Shown here in pieces: positions 49,396-58,278 of a stretch of 64,000 bases of DNA. The stretch comes from Streptomyces griseochromogenes (lineage in GTDB: Bacteria; Actinomycetota; Actinomycetes; Streptomycetales; Streptomycetaceae): contig NZ_CP016279.1 of assembly GCF_001542625.1 (NCBI RefSeq), positions 9,238,001 to 9,302,000 of the forward strand. The letters run 5' to 3'. The notes beneath the pieces are model-generated. The model saw nothing but the letters and a program-made list of their open reading frames with translations, searched no databases and was not told the DNA's origin. Position 1 is the stretch's first letter; the number at the start of each line of letters is the position of its first letter. The translations under genes were made by a program, and so were the position numbers.

Positions 49396-50526
49396 TCATT
49401 GGGCCGGGCCAAGTACTTCGTCGGCGCTTCGGGGCTCTGTGCGCGGCTGTTGGTTGAGCTTGTGGCGCTCGATGGAGGATCGCCGGTAGACCTCTTTGCG
49501 GGCCCGCATGATGTTGCCCAGGGGTGCGTGCTCGGCGGTGACCCGCCAGGGCGTGAAGGACAGCGCGTCCATCTTCTCCAGGTTCTCCGGGCCGGAGATG
49601 TCCTGCTGCGGCAGCCGCAGCTTCGCCACGGTGACGGACGGCGAGAGCTGCTCGGGCCACTCCACGGTGGTGTCCTCCACCGGCATCCGCTCGAGATCGG
49701 TGCAGAGCTGGACCTGGATGTCGAAGGCGTAGGGCCGCTCCTGCAGCTCGGCTTCCAGAGCCGGCCGGAAGACCTCCGCCGCCGAGGTCGGGTCGAGGGT
49801 GCGCCGGACCACCGCGGCGGCGGAGGACGGGTCGGGGGTGATGCGCACCTTGGCGATGTAGTCCCCGTGCCGGACCGCCCCCATCGTCCAGTAGCTCGAC
49901 AGAAGCACGTTTGCCGGCGGCGTCTTCGCCACGCGCAGGAAGGCCAGGAACTCGTCCCATGCCCAGTTGTCCTGGTCCAGCGTTCCCTTTCCAGTCACGA
50001 ATTCGGTGTAGAAGCGATGTGCGCCGGGTCGGCCTTTGGAAAAGTAGGCCGGTGCGTTGAGGAACAGTTCCTGGATGAACAGGTAGTGCTCGACCGTGTT
50101 GCAGAAGAAGACCGGCGCGTTGATGTTGGCGTAGTCGAAGGTGCCCCTGTCCGGTTCGTCTTCCAGCAGGGTGGGGCCGGGGATGTCGAACATCTTCAGC
50201 GCCAGTCCGGTGGCGGCGCCCAGGCGCGCGTCGGCTCCGGCGTGGGGCGAGCCGTTGGAGAAGCGGATGAGCGCGTCGTGCGTTCCCGGAGTCGCGTAGA
50301 TGCCCTGGGCGTACTCGGGGGGCAGCCCGGCCAGGATCTCCACTTCCCCCCGGACCAGCCCGTAGCCCTTGGCGTGGGCGTCGCGCAGAGCCCGTCCGGT
50401 GCCGCCGGCCGTGACCGACTCGGCGATGTACTTCCCGGTATTTTCGATCACTGTCTGCACGTCGCGGTCGAAGTCCGGCGCGTCGTCTTCGACGTCAGGC
50501 GTGTAGCGGACGAACTGTGCTGCCAT
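49396..50526 (-). CDS. Catalase-family heme protein
   Basis: 376-residue protein of the catalase-like superfamily, shorter than classical catalases and closer to the small catalase-related heme proteins. HDALIRFSNGSPHAGADARL and GAATGLALKMFDIPG match the heme-pocket region where catalases have VRFST and RGxAxK; GAHRFYTEFVTGKGTLDQD lies in the core. Possible activities are peroxide removal, peroxidation or allene-oxide-type chemistry. ATG 50526 follows GAGGAGAGG. It lies 55 bp downstream of DyP1 and upstream of micro-ORFs A1 and B1. Confidence 0.85.
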   Translation of the reverse strand: MAAQFVRYTPDVEDDAPDFDRDVQTVIENTGKYIAESVTAGGTGRALRDAHAKGYGLVRGEVEILAGLPPEYAQGIYATPGTHDALIRFSNGSPHAGADARLGAATGLALKMFDIPGPTLLEDEPDRGTFDYANINAPVFFCNTVEHYLFIQELFLNAPAYFSKGRPGAHRFYTEFVTGKGTLDQDNWAWDEFLAFLRVAKTPPANVLLSSYWTMGAVRHGDYIAKVRITPDPSSAAAVVRRTLDPTSAAEVFRPALEAELQERPYAFDIQVQLCTDLERMPVEDTTVEWPEQLSPSVTVAKLRLPQQDISGPENLEKMDALSFTPWRVTAEHAPLGNIMRARKEVYRRSSIERHKLNQQPRTEPRSADEVLGPAQ

Positions 50527-50581
50527 GACTTCGACCTCTCCTCGGAGAGCGTGATCGGGCCCCAGGGTGTGGGAATCGCCG

Positions 50582-51934
50582 TCAGTCCTCCAGTTCGGCG
50601 AGCCAGCGCAAGGCGCGCAGACCCGGCAGGAAGCAGTACTCGCCGCCGCGGGTGACCACGAAGCTGGGCAGGTTCTGCAGGCGGCGCCGGATCGGCTTCT
50701 CGGGGATGGTGACGCTGCCGGTTCCGCCGTGGTGTCCGGCCACCGGGTCCTGCTCGCCGGGGTAGCCGATGAAGTTGCCGTCGTTGACCCACTGGGCCTT
50801 GATGAATTCGAACTGCCGCTCCAGGTGTGCTCCGAGGAAGACTCCGACCAGGCCACGGTCGGCGCCGTCGTCCTCCAGCACGCCCTCGGGCAGCGGCGGG
50901 CCGTAGGTGGTGCCGCGGCGGATGAGCCGGTGCATCCGTGCGTCGCCGACGATGGTGGCATCGCGGGGGTTGGTGCGCCGGATGTGCGCGCCGGCGGGGC
51001 ACCGGTAGCCGCGGTCGTCGTTCTCCCGGTACAGGAAGTTGTTGACGCGGTGCGGATCGGCCGCCAGCTCCGGATCGTCGTGCTCCGGCGTCAGCGTCAG
51101 CGGCGCTCCGCTGGGCCAGCGCCCGATCATCTTCGCCGCCAGGAGTGCCTCCTCCTCGGCGCCGGAGCTGTTCGCACGCAGGAACCGGCGCCATGCCGCC
51201 ACGTTGGTGTGGACCTTGCGAACGGCCGCGTAGGTTCCGTTGCGCCCCAGCACGTCGGGGCTGGGCATGGGCGGCAGATTGCCGGTTTCGTCGGGGTAGC
51301 CGAGGATGAATTCGCCGGCCTTGATGGGGGTTTCCTGTGGGTTGGAGCCGGGCAGTCCGACGCCCTCGATGTTCGGATGGCTGATGCCGTCGCGGAAGCC
51401 GAAGGTGGTGCGCCCGGTCGGGAGCTGGTGGACGTCCTGCTGCCAGATCACCTGGACCCCGGGGGTGTCCTCGTAGGCGGCACGGGCCCGCTCCAGCTCT
51501 TTGTCCAGCTGTCCCGTATCGGAGGAGAGGGCGCTCAAGGCGATGTGGACGTCGCCGGTTCCGAACGGTGCCTCCCAGTGGGGCGGGGCGCTCTCGCCCA
51601 CGTCGCCGATCAGCTCCGCGCGCGCGGCCATGCCCTCACGGAACGCCTGCGGAAAGCTGTCCAGCGACTCCTGGGGCACCCCCAGCGCTTTCAGCCCCTG
51701 GTAGGTGAGCGCCACGGCGACCCAGGCATCCTGCTGCCGGTCCGCGTCCGGCAGACCGCCCGAGACCACCGGGAGCAGCCGCCGCAGCAGGGCCCGCCCG
51801 GCATGGCGGTCGTCGACGCGCAGGAGGATGTACTTCCCCTCGTAGGGCACGGGCCGTGGCCGGAGTGCCCCGCTCTGGACGTCGTCGATCTCGATGCTCA
51901 CGCTGGCTCCGCTCGTGTTCACCGGCGCGTTCAT
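50582..51934 (-). CDS. Dyp-type peroxidase (DyP1)
   Basis: 450-residue heme peroxidase of the dye-decolorising family. The GxxDG motif is GFRDGISHP; the proximal-histidine and distal-arginine region is MHRLIRRGTTYGPPLP; ERQFEFIKAQWVNDGNF is a family segment. No Tat signal is visible, so it is probably cytosolic. ATG 51934 gives a normal N-terminus (VQSGALRPRPVPYEGKYILL). It is followed by the catalase-like gene and the micro-ORFs, and preceded by the 197-residue gene, all on the minus strand. Confidence 0.93.
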   Translation of the reverse strand: MNAPVNTSGASVSIEIDDVQSGALRPRPVPYEGKYILLRVDDRHAGRALLRRLLPVVSGGLPDADRQQDAWVAVALTYQGLKALGVPQESLDSFPQAFREGMAARAELIGDVGESAPPHWEAPFGTGDVHIALSALSSDTGQLDKELERARAAYEDTPGVQVIWQQDVHQLPTGRTTFGFRDGISHPNIEGVGLPGSNPQETPIKAGEFILGYPDETGNLPPMPSPDVLGRNGTYAAVRKVHTNVAAWRRFLRANSSGAEEEALLAAKMIGRWPSGAPLTLTPEHDDPELAADPHRVNNFLYRENDDRGYRCPAGAHIRRTNPRDATIVGDARMHRLIRRGTTYGPPLPEGVLEDDGADRGLVGVFLGAHLERQFEFIKAQWVNDGNFIGYPGEQDPVAGHHGGTGSVTIPEKPIRRRLQNLPSFVVTRGGEYCFLPGLRALRWLAELED

Positions 51935-52108
51935 GATCGCTTGTGCCTCCACATCGATCTTTACGTGGACAACTGCGGCGGTCGGCTCGCGCCCGCCGGC
52001 GTGATCCGTGACGTGCCGATTCACCGCCGCGGCACCGTGCGTGTTGGCGGCTGCCCGCCTCATGCCGATGCGACGTCGGGTCGCCTGGGGGTTGGTCGTG
52101 TCCGCGTT

Positions 52109-52702
52109 CTAGGCCGAGGCTTCTTCCAGTAGCTTCTGGAAGGCCGGCGTCTCCCGCAACTCGGCGCTCGCCGGGTTGTCCAGCATCGCCCGGAACTCGG
52201 GGGTGTCCAGCACCTCCTGGAATGCTTCGTCCACGCGTTGGTCCTTGTAGATCTGCTGAACGGTCAGATCGGGATAGGCGCTGACGAAGATCCCCGCGGG
52301 CTCCTGGTGGGCGATGAACCAGTCCTTCACCCCCGGATCGGTGACACCAGGGAAGCCTTCGGTGTGCGAGAAGGCTTCATCGAAGAGCTTCCCGACTACC
52401 GTCTTGCCGAAGTCGTCGATGTAGTTGTCCCAGGTGCCGTCGAAGACGCTGGCGAACATGTACCGGGTATCATTGTCGAATATCACATGGCGTGCGTCGT
52501 GCAGGATGCCGAGCTGGCGCACCGCCTCAACGTTTCCCGCCGTGTCACCCGACCCGCTGGTGGTCTTGGCGAGAAGCTCACGCAGAGCATCCGCATGGCC
52601 CGGCTTGATCTTGGCAAAGACGGTGAACTCTGTGCATACCCCAGCCTTCGTGCCCTTGCGTTCGAGGTGTGACGACGAGGTTGCATCTGGCGTTCCGGCC
52701 AT
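52109..52702 (-). CDS. Conserved protein of the DyP/catalase operon (197 aa)
   Basis: 197-residue protein, family not recognised. It has VCTEFTVFAKIKPGHADALR and DARHVIFDNDTRYMFASVFD, suggesting a ferredoxin-like alpha/beta barrel as in small heme- or dimeric-barrel proteins, then DDFGKTVVGKLFDEAFSHTE, WFIAHQEPAGIFVSAYP and a helical C-terminus. ATG 52702 follows GGAGGGAT, a strong site, so it is probably the first gene of the operon with DyP1, the catalase-like gene and A1/B1. Confidence 0.75.
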   Translation of the reverse strand: MAGTPDATSSSHLERKGTKAGVCTEFTVFAKIKPGHADALRELLAKTTSGSGDTAGNVEAVRQLGILHDARHVIFDNDTRYMFASVFDGTWDNYIDDFGKTVVGKLFDEAFSHTEGFPGVTDPGVKDWFIAHQEPAGIFVSAYPDLTVQQIYKDQRVDEAFQEVLDTPEFRAMLDNPASAELRETPAFQKLLEEASA

Positions 52703-53475
52703 CGTGATCCCTCCTGCCACGGATCGGTCCGAGGGTCACCAAGCGCTCGAATATGAGGCGCCATCGCCCTCACCCCTTCATCCTGACCGCATGCGAGCCG
52801 CCTCGCATCCCCGGCCTGGGGTGATGCGGCTACCCGGGGCGGACTATCGGGAGACTCTGGCGCCACGAGGTCCAGCCTGATCAGTTCACCATTCCTCGGC
52901 ATTCCCCGACACCGGACGGCTACGGTCCGCACCCGACAGGTCGCGAGGTGTGCCCCGTCCGTCACCGTCCGAGAAAGAGAGCATTCTCGAGTGCCGGCTT
53001 GCTGCCGAGCGCGATGCGGGCACCGGGGGCAACCAGCAGGCCAAGGCCCTCGGAGCTCCGAGAGACTCCCGAGGACAGATTCGTCAGAGCGCAGGAACAT
53101 GGAGCATGGGCCTGTCGGGTTCGTCGTCGTCACGTTCTCGGGGCAACGGCTTTCCGCGTGGCCGAGGAGGAAGGCTACAGAGCCGACCACGTACCCCCGG
53201 CGCCGCTCCGTCTGCCCCGTGACCCGGATGGGGCGACGAGACGCTCAGCGGTGCGGAACATCCGACCGACCTGCCAGACGGTGCCGACCGCTGAGGATCG
53301 CGTCCCCATGGGCCGCTTCCGGAGAGGCTGCGGACCCGGCTCCGGGGCCCTCTTTCACACGTCCAGAACGCGTCCACGACAGTCCCACGGCTACGCGTTC
53401 AGGCGGTCGGGTCACTCATCCCCGTAGAGCGTCGCTCAACTCGACAGCCGCTCTGCCCCCCACCTGGAGGCAATC
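52703..53475. other. Gene-poor region, possible degraded small gene
   Basis: 773 bp with no intact gene I can support. It should hold the divergent promoters of the peroxidase operon and the GAP-family gene. Around 53098-53160 the plus strand reads MEHGPVGFVVVTFSGQRLS, which recalls the start of small DUF1269/DUF6325-type proteins, but the frame quickly becomes noise, so at most a relic. Confidence 0.35.
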
Positions 53476-54153
53476 ATGGGCAAAGTCCTCGGTGACGTAC
53501 TGGGTTTCGCGGCCGCCGTCGCGATCAGCCCGCTTCCCATCATCGCCATCATCCTCCTACTCGCCACGCCTCGGGGACGTCTCAACGGCCCCCTCTTCAC
53601 CGTCGGCTGGATCCTGGGACTCTCGGCATTGGGCGCGATAATGCTTGCGATCGCTCCCCCCGCAGGTGCCTCCACCCACAACCACCCGGCCACCTGGGTG
53701 GGAGCCCTCAAGCTCGTCCTGGGCCTGTTCCTCGTCCTCTTCGGCGCCCGGCAATGGCACCGACGCCCAAAGGATCCCTCACAAGCCCAGCTGCCGAAAT
53801 GGATGGGCGCGATCGACAGCCTCACGCCGGTCAAGGTCTTCGCACTCGGACTGGCCCTGGCCGCACTCAACGCCAAGAACGCCCCGCTGACCATCGCCGC
53901 GGCCGCCTCCATCGGCTCAGCCGGACTGCCGCTCGGGCAGCAGATCGCATCGCTGGCAATCTTCGTCCTGATCGCCACACTCGGCCTCCTAGCCCCACTG
54001 GGGGTCTACCTGCTCGGGGGAGAGCGAGCGAAGACCACACTCGGCAACTGGAAAGACTGGGCAGCTCGGCACAACGTCGCCGTGATGGCAGCCCTGTTCT
54101 TCGTACTCGGGCTGAAACTGCTCGGTGACAGCATCGGCATCCTCACCTCCTGA
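53476..54153 (+). CDS. GAP family (Sap/GPL-addressing) membrane protein
   Basis: 225-residue membrane protein of about six helices resembling the LysE-like GAP family, named after mycobacterial Sap, which helps glycolipid or sulfolipid export. Segments: LGFAAAVAISPLPIIAIILL, GPLFTVGWILGLSALGAIML, SLTPVKVFALGLALAALNAKN, IFVLIATLGLLAPLGVYLLG. ATG 53476 follows CTGGAGG. It stands alone between the peroxidase operon and glutamate decarboxylase. The substrate is unknown. Confidence 0.85.
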   Translation: MGKVLGDVLGFAAAVAISPLPIIAIILLLATPRGRLNGPLFTVGWILGLSALGAIMLAIAPPAGASTHNHPATWVGALKLVLGLFLVLFGARQWHRRPKDPSQAQLPKWMGAIDSLTPVKVFALGLALAALNAKNAPLTIAAAASIGSAGLPLGQQIASLAIFVLIATLGLLAPLGVYLLGGERAKTTLGNWKDWAARHNVAVMAALFFVLGLKLLGDSIGILTS

Positions 54154-54345
54154 CGGGTTTACCCACGCGTTGTGCGCTGCGACGGCGGTCACGAACGTGT
54201 GGACGCCGCTGTGCCCCTCAACTGACCGTGGCTGACCGTTCGATCCGGCACGTATCTGGCACACACAGCAGATCCACCCGAGGCAGGGTTCGCGGTGGAG
54301 ACGCCTTCAGAGGCAGCAGGTGCGCAACCGGGGAGCATAGGTGCG

Positions 54346-55710
54346 TCAGTAGCCGGTGCCGCGCTTGACCTGGGCCCGCTCGTTCTCATGGGTCGCACCC
54401 TTGTCGTCCAACGTGCGACACGCGTCCTCAATGTCCTGGCTCAGGCGATCGATCTGCTCGCGGCTCAGGGTCTCCTTGACCAGGGCACGCATGATCTTCA
54501 CCCGCTCCGCGTTGGGCGGGAGCGTGTACGCCGGCACCATCCAGCCGCGCTCGGCCGAGAGTTGCCAGGCAACGTCGGACTCGTCGTAGGCGTGCTTGCC
54601 GGCAAGACGGAAGGCCACCAGCGGCAGCTGCTCGAGGTCTCTCCCGATCACCTCGAAGCGGCCGCTGCTACGCAGGTTCTCCGCCAACGCGTGGGCGTTC
54701 TCCTGCAACATCTTCATGACGTAGGTGTAGCCCTGGCGACCGAGCCGGACGAAGTTGTAATACTGCGCGAGCACCATCGACGCGCCGGTAGAGAAGTTCA
54801 GCGTGAACGTCGCGTCGGTCTTGCCCAAGTAGTTCTCGTGGAACACGAGGTCCTTGGGCAGGTCGGACTCCTCGCGGAAGATCAGCCAGCCGATGCCGGG
54901 GTAGACCAGGCCGTACTTGTGTCCCGAGACGTTGATCGAACGGACCTGCTCAAGCCGGAAGTCCCATTTCGAATCCGGGTAGAGGAAGGGCCACACAAAT
55001 GCGCCACTGGCTCCGTCAACGTGGATCGGGATGTCGAGGTCCCGCTCCTTGCGGACGTCCCGCAGGAGCTTGTCGATCCCGACAACATCGTCCTTGTGGC
55101 CGGTGAACGTGGTACCGAGGACGGCGACGACGCCGATCGTGTTCCCGTCGAGGTGAGGCTCCACGTCCTCCGGGCCGATCGTGTACTTGCCCTCGGCAAG
55201 CGGCACGATCCGCGGCTCGACGTCGAAGTAGCGGCAGAACTTCTCCCACACGACGTGGACGTCCCCGCCGAAGACCAAGTTGGGTCGATCGACCGACAGA
55301 TTGGCCGCCCGGCGGCGCTCCCGCCACTTCCACTTCAGCGACAGCGCCCCGAGCATGATCGCCTCGGACGAGCCCTGGGTCCGACATCCGGTTGTCTTGC
55401 CCGGCGCGTTGAAGAGGCCGGCGAGCATGCGCACGCAACGCTGCTCGATCTCGGCGGAAATCGGGTACTCCGCATGGTCGATGAAATTGCGGTGGAGATT
55501 CTCGGCGATGATCCGTTGCGCCTCCGGCTCCATCCAAGTGGTGACAAACGTGGCGAGGTTACGCTGCGGGTCACCCTCCATGGCGAGGTCCACATCCAGC
55601 AGCCTCATTGCGTCCGTCGCAGCCATGCCTTCCTCGGGGAAGGTCTCCGAGGGAGCAGGCACGGTCAAGAATCGGTTGCCGAACAGGGCCGCGTCGTCAC
55701 CCTTAGTCAT
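54346..55710 (-). CDS. gadB: Glutamate decarboxylase
   Basis: 454-residue PLP enzyme converting glutamate to GABA with proton consumption. The cofactor lysine lies in SINVSGHKYGLVYPGIGWL; other family segments are TGCRTQGSSEAIMLGALSLK, HVDGASGAFVWPF and FRLAGKHAYDESDVAWQL. ATG 55710 gives the standard N-terminus. Length is normal. No GABA antiporter is next to it, so GABA metabolism or stress response rather than a GadBC acid system is likely (inference). Confidence 0.95.
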   Translation of the reverse strand: MTKGDDAALFGNRFLTVPAPSETFPEEGMAATDAMRLLDVDLAMEGDPQRNLATFVTTWMEPEAQRIIAENLHRNFIDHAEYPISAEIEQRCVRMLAGLFNAPGKTTGCRTQGSSEAIMLGALSLKWKWRERRRAANLSVDRPNLVFGGDVHVVWEKFCRYFDVEPRIVPLAEGKYTIGPEDVEPHLDGNTIGVVAVLGTTFTGHKDDVVGIDKLLRDVRKERDLDIPIHVDGASGAFVWPFLYPDSKWDFRLEQVRSINVSGHKYGLVYPGIGWLIFREESDLPKDLVFHENYLGKTDATFTLNFSTGASMVLAQYYNFVRLGRQGYTYVMKMLQENAHALAENLRSSGRFEVIGRDLEQLPLVAFRLAGKHAYDESDVAWQLSAERGWMVPAYTLPPNAERVKIMRALVKETLSREQIDRLSQDIEDACRTLDDKGATHENERAQVKRGTGY

Positions 55711-55872
55711 ATGACGATTCAAACAGCGCCGGCGCCTGCCTCGGCGAGGGACACGCCGAGGCAAATAGTCAGGCACTCAATTCCCAACCGGTCAACCATC
55801 AACTGAGACTCGACACGCGCCCGAGGGACACCACAGCCCCATCTCGCAGCCTCACATCCACCAGACGCCAAC

Positions 55873-55902
55873 GAGCCCCCTCCCAGACAGGAATGGGGGC
55901 TC
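55873..55902 (-). terminator. Terminator after micro-ORF B2
   Basis: 8-bp stem GAGCCCCC/GGGGGCTC with a 14-nt loop, 36 bp past the B2 stop, closing the second peroxidase cassette. Confidence 0.6.
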
Positions 55903-55938
55903 AAGGGCCGCACGGGCACGCACAAGCCTCGAACGGCT

Positions 55939-56124
55939 TCAGACCCACTCCCCCTCAGAGAGGATCTGCGAGTTGACTCTGGGAGCTGGCGGCGGTGTCC
56001 GGGAGCAGGTCGGCGGCGCCGGCGGGCAAAGACGCGAAGGACCCACCGCAGCCAGCGCGGCAGCCACCTCCTCCTCGCTCACCCCCGCCAGCGCCTCCAT
56101 CACCCGATCGAGCGCCTCGCTCAC
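55939..56124 (-). CDS. DyP-linked micro-ORF B2 (61 aa, C-terminal SEGEWV)
   Basis: 61-residue peptide from GTG 56124: VSEALDRVMEALAGVSEEEV, then AAALAAVG, a Pro/Cys-rich middle (C33, C40) and NSQILSEGEWV at the C-terminus. Start chosen by homology with B1 and because it sits one base after the A2 stop; GTG 56142 would add six residues. Length equals B1 exactly. The mixture of conserved helix and tail with a free middle is the same as in B1. Confidence 0.75.
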   Translation of the reverse strand: MSEALDRVMEALAGVSEEEVAAALAAVGPSRLCPPAPPTCSRTPPPAPRVNSQILSEGEWV

Positions 56125-56125
56125 G

Positions 56126-56266
56126 TCAGTGTGTGTGACCACTCGCAGCCGACGTCGGACCAGCGTTCTTGACCGTCAGCGGCAGCAGCTTCTTGCCGGT
56201 CGGGCCGATCTGGATGCTGGTGTCCATCTGCGGACAGGCAGCCACCCACAACAGCCCCGGGTCCAT
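56126..56266 (-). CDS. DyP-linked micro-ORF A2 (46 aa, IQIGPTGKKLLP motif)
   Basis: 46-residue peptide: MDPGLLWVAACPQMDTSIQI, then GPTGKKLLPLTVKNAGPTSA and ASGHTH. It starts 21 bp after the truncated DyP2 and stops one base before B2. CPQMDT and IQIGPTGKKLLP match A1; DNA identity continues upstream of the A1 start, so the longer form is probably ancestral. Function unknown. Confidence 0.68.
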   Translation of the reverse strand: MDPGLLWVAACPQMDTSIQIGPTGKKLLPLTVKNAGPTSAASGHTH

Positions 56267-56287
56267 TGACGCGATCGTCGAGTCGGC

Positions 56288-57334
56288 TCAGGCGGCAGGG
56301 TTCGCCAGCCAACGCAGCGCGCTGAGGCTCGGCAGGAAGAAGTACTCTCCGCCGCGGGTGATGACAAAACGCTCTACGCCGTGCAGGCGGCGCCGGATGG
56401 GGTACTGCGGGATCGTGAAGATGCCCGTGCCGTCGTTGTTGCCCGTGAGCAGGTCCTTCTCCTGGTCGAGGCCGGTGAAATGGCCGTCGTTCAACCATTG
56501 CGACTTCACGAATTCAAACTGACGGTCGAGGTGCGAGCCGATGAAGACGAAGACGATGCCACGGTCGGCGCCGTCGTCGTCCAGGGTCCCGGCCGGAAGC
56601 GGGGGACCGTAGTTGGTGCCCCGTCGAATCATGCGGTGCAGGCGGATGTCGCCGATGATCTCTGAGTCGCGCGGGTTGGCTCGCCTGGCGTGGGCGCCGT
56701 GGGGGCAGATCGCGCCACGCGGATCGGACTCGTAGCGGAAGCCGTTGTTGCGCTGGTCGTCCGCTCCCAGGGCCGGGTCGTCGTGCTCGGGTGCCAGGAT
56801 CAACGGGGCGCCGCTCTGCCAGCGGCCCACGATCTTGGCGGCGAGCAGCGACTCTTCCTCCGGGCTGTCGGAGTTGTCGTGGAGATACCGGCGGAAGGCC
56901 GCGACGCGTGTGTGCAGCTTCCGCCAGGCCACGAAGGTGCCGTTGCGGCCCAGCTCGGCCGGCTGCGGCATCGGCGGCAGGTTTCCGGTCTCGTCGGGAT
57001 AGCCGAGCACGAATTCGCCTGCCTTGAGCACGGAACCGTCACCGGGCGGACTCTCGGCGCCGCTGCCTTCGATCGTGGGGTTGCCGATGCCGTCCTTGTA
57101 GCCGAAGCTGGTGCGCCCGGTGGACAGCTGGTAGAAGTCCTGGCGATGGACGACCTGAAGACCGGGAAGCTGCGCGTGGGCCTTGCGGGCACGTTCGACG
57201 ACGACCGCCAATGACTCCTGGTCGGCGGCCAGGAGGGACAGCACGACGTGGACCTGGCCGGTGCCGAAGGGCGGCTCCCAGCGTGCGGGCGCACTCTCAC
57301 CGGTGTCACCGATGAACTCGGCGCGCGCCGCCAT
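56288..57334 (-). CDS. Dyp-type peroxidase DyP2, N-terminally truncated
   Basis: 348 codons from ATG 57334, homologous to residues about 110-450 of DyP1. Retains GYKDGIGNP (GxxDG), LHRMIRRGTNYGPPLP (heme ligand region) and DRQFEFVKSQWLNDGHF. In-frame homology continues upstream to about 57440 (PALLNAGLTYRGLEALQVP) but without any ATG, GTG or TTG, and stops at TGA 57482; the first 80 or so residues of the DyP fold are missing. Probably a pseudogene or an expressed fragment. A2 and B2 follow it as A1 and B1 follow the first cassette. Confidence 0.8.
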   Translation of the reverse strand: MAARAEFIGDTGESAPARWEPPFGTGQVHVVLSLLAADQESLAVVVERARKAHAQLPGLQVVHRQDFYQLSTGRTSFGYKDGIGNPTIEGSGAESPPGDGSVLKAGEFVLGYPDETGNLPPMPQPAELGRNGTFVAWRKLHTRVAAFRRYLHDNSDSPEEESLLAAKIVGRWQSGAPLILAPEHDDPALGADDQRNNGFRYESDPRGAICPHGAHARRANPRDSEIIGDIRLHRMIRRGTNYGPPLPAGTLDDDGADRGIVFVFIGSHLDRQFEFVKSQWLNDGHFTGLDQEKDLLTGNNDGTGIFTIPQYPIRRRLHGVERFVITRGGEYFFLPSLSALRWLANPAA

Positions 57335-57636
57335 GCCCTGCCGAAACTCGTCAGGGAAGGTGTTCAGGGCGGCCGGCGGGACCTGGAGCGCTTCGAGTCC
57401 CCGGTACGTCAGTCCGGCGTTGAGGAGCGCGGGCAGGTCCGGTTGCCACCAGTGTCGCCCTCCAGGGCGTCGGCAAGACGATCAGGCCCCGCGGGTCGAC
57501 GGCGTATTGCGAGTCTGCACCGGGGGTCTCCGCCCGGGATGGAATGAGTGCGGACCCGCTAGATCGTCGAGTCGCCTCCCGTCCAGAGAAGGGGCCTCGA
57601 GTGGTCACACAGCGGTACGAAATCCTGGCGCCGGAC
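57335..57636. other. Junction between DyP2 remnant and micro-ORF B3
   Basis: About 300 bp. The first 100 bp still encode DyP homology without a start codon; beyond TGA 57482 no recognisable coding sequence is seen up to the B3 stop. This looks like a deletion or recombination joint. Confidence 0.45.
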
Positions 57637-57750
57637 TCAGACCCACTCCACCTCAGAGACGATCTGCGAGGCACTCCCAGGGCCCGGCAGAGGCGTCCGA
57701 GAGGACACCAGCGGCGCTGACGGGCGAGAGAACGGACAGCACCTGTCCAT
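57637..57750 (-). CDS. Micro-ORF B3, shortened third copy (37 aa, SEVEWV)
   Basis: From ATG 57750: MDRCCPFSRPSAPLVSSRTP, then LPGPGSASQIVSEVEWV. The last 22 residues match B1 at 15 positions and B2 at 14 (hand count). The helical N-terminal half (SEAL...AAL) is absent, so it is likely the 3' end of a third peroxidase cassette, now truncated. It may or may not be expressed. Confidence 0.5.
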   Translation of the reverse strand: MDRCCPFSRPSAPLVSSRTPLPGPGSASQIVSEVEWV

Positions 57751-57792
57751 GAGTTTGGGAGGCAGCCGGCGGCGCGCCGGGATTCGAAATAT

Positions 57793-58203
57793 TCACGCGT
57801 TCGGACAGCAAGCAGCGAGGATGCGGCAGATGTCGCTCTCGGTACAGGTAGCGGGGTCGGTTGCGGAAGCGGTGCGGGTCAGCTCGCGCAGCACGGCGCG
57901 GGTCGCCTGCAGTTCGGCGATCCGGTGCTCGACGTCGGCGAGGTGCCGGCCGAGGAGCTCGGTGACGTGAGCGCAGGGCGGGTGGCCGCCGTCACGGATC
58001 GCCAGGACGTCGCGGATCTCGGCAAGGCTGAGGCCGGCCGCCTGGGCGGAGCGAATGAAGCCGACCCGAGCCCGGGCGTGGGCTGGGTAGTCGCGGTAGC
58101 CACCCGAGGTGCGGGGCGGGTCCGCCAGCAGCCCGGCCTGCTCGTAGAAGCGCAAGGTCTTGGGGGTGATGCCGGTAGCAGCGGCGAGGGCTCCGATGCG
58201 CAT
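57793..58203 (-). CDS. merR: MerR-family metal-responsive regulator
   Basis: 136-residue regulator with the MerR helix-turn-helix (MRIGALAAATGITPKTLRFYEQAGLL in two pieces), the YRDYPAHARARVGFIRSAQ helices and the coiled dimer helix. Metal ligands fit C79-like CAHVTELL and the C-terminal CTESDICRILAACC. It is divergent from the organomercurial lyase gene, and a MerR-type 19-bp-spacer promoter with an 8-bp palindrome lies between them, so mercury control is likely, though other soft metals are possible. Confidence 0.88.
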   Translation of the reverse strand: MRIGALAAATGITPKTLRFYEQAGLLADPPRTSGGYRDYPAHARARVGFIRSAQAAGLSLAEIRDVLAIRDGGHPPCAHVTELLGRHLADVEHRIAELQATRAVLRELTRTASATDPATCTESDICRILAACCPNA

Positions 58204-58219
58204 ACCTGCAGCGTAGCCC

Positions 58220-58250
58220 TTGACCTTCCAGTGCGGTGGAAGGTCTAGCG
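58220..58250 (+). promoter_or_regulatory. MerR-type promoter/operator
   Basis: TTGACC (-35-like) at 58220 overlaps a perfect dyad ACCTTCCA-N6-TGGAAGGT (58223-58244), with a -10-like CTAGCG about 19 bp downstream. The long spacer with a central palindrome is the hallmark of MerR-activated promoters. Confidence 0.8.
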
Positions 58251-58278
58251 TGCGCCGCATGACCTGGAGGTGCCGCTG

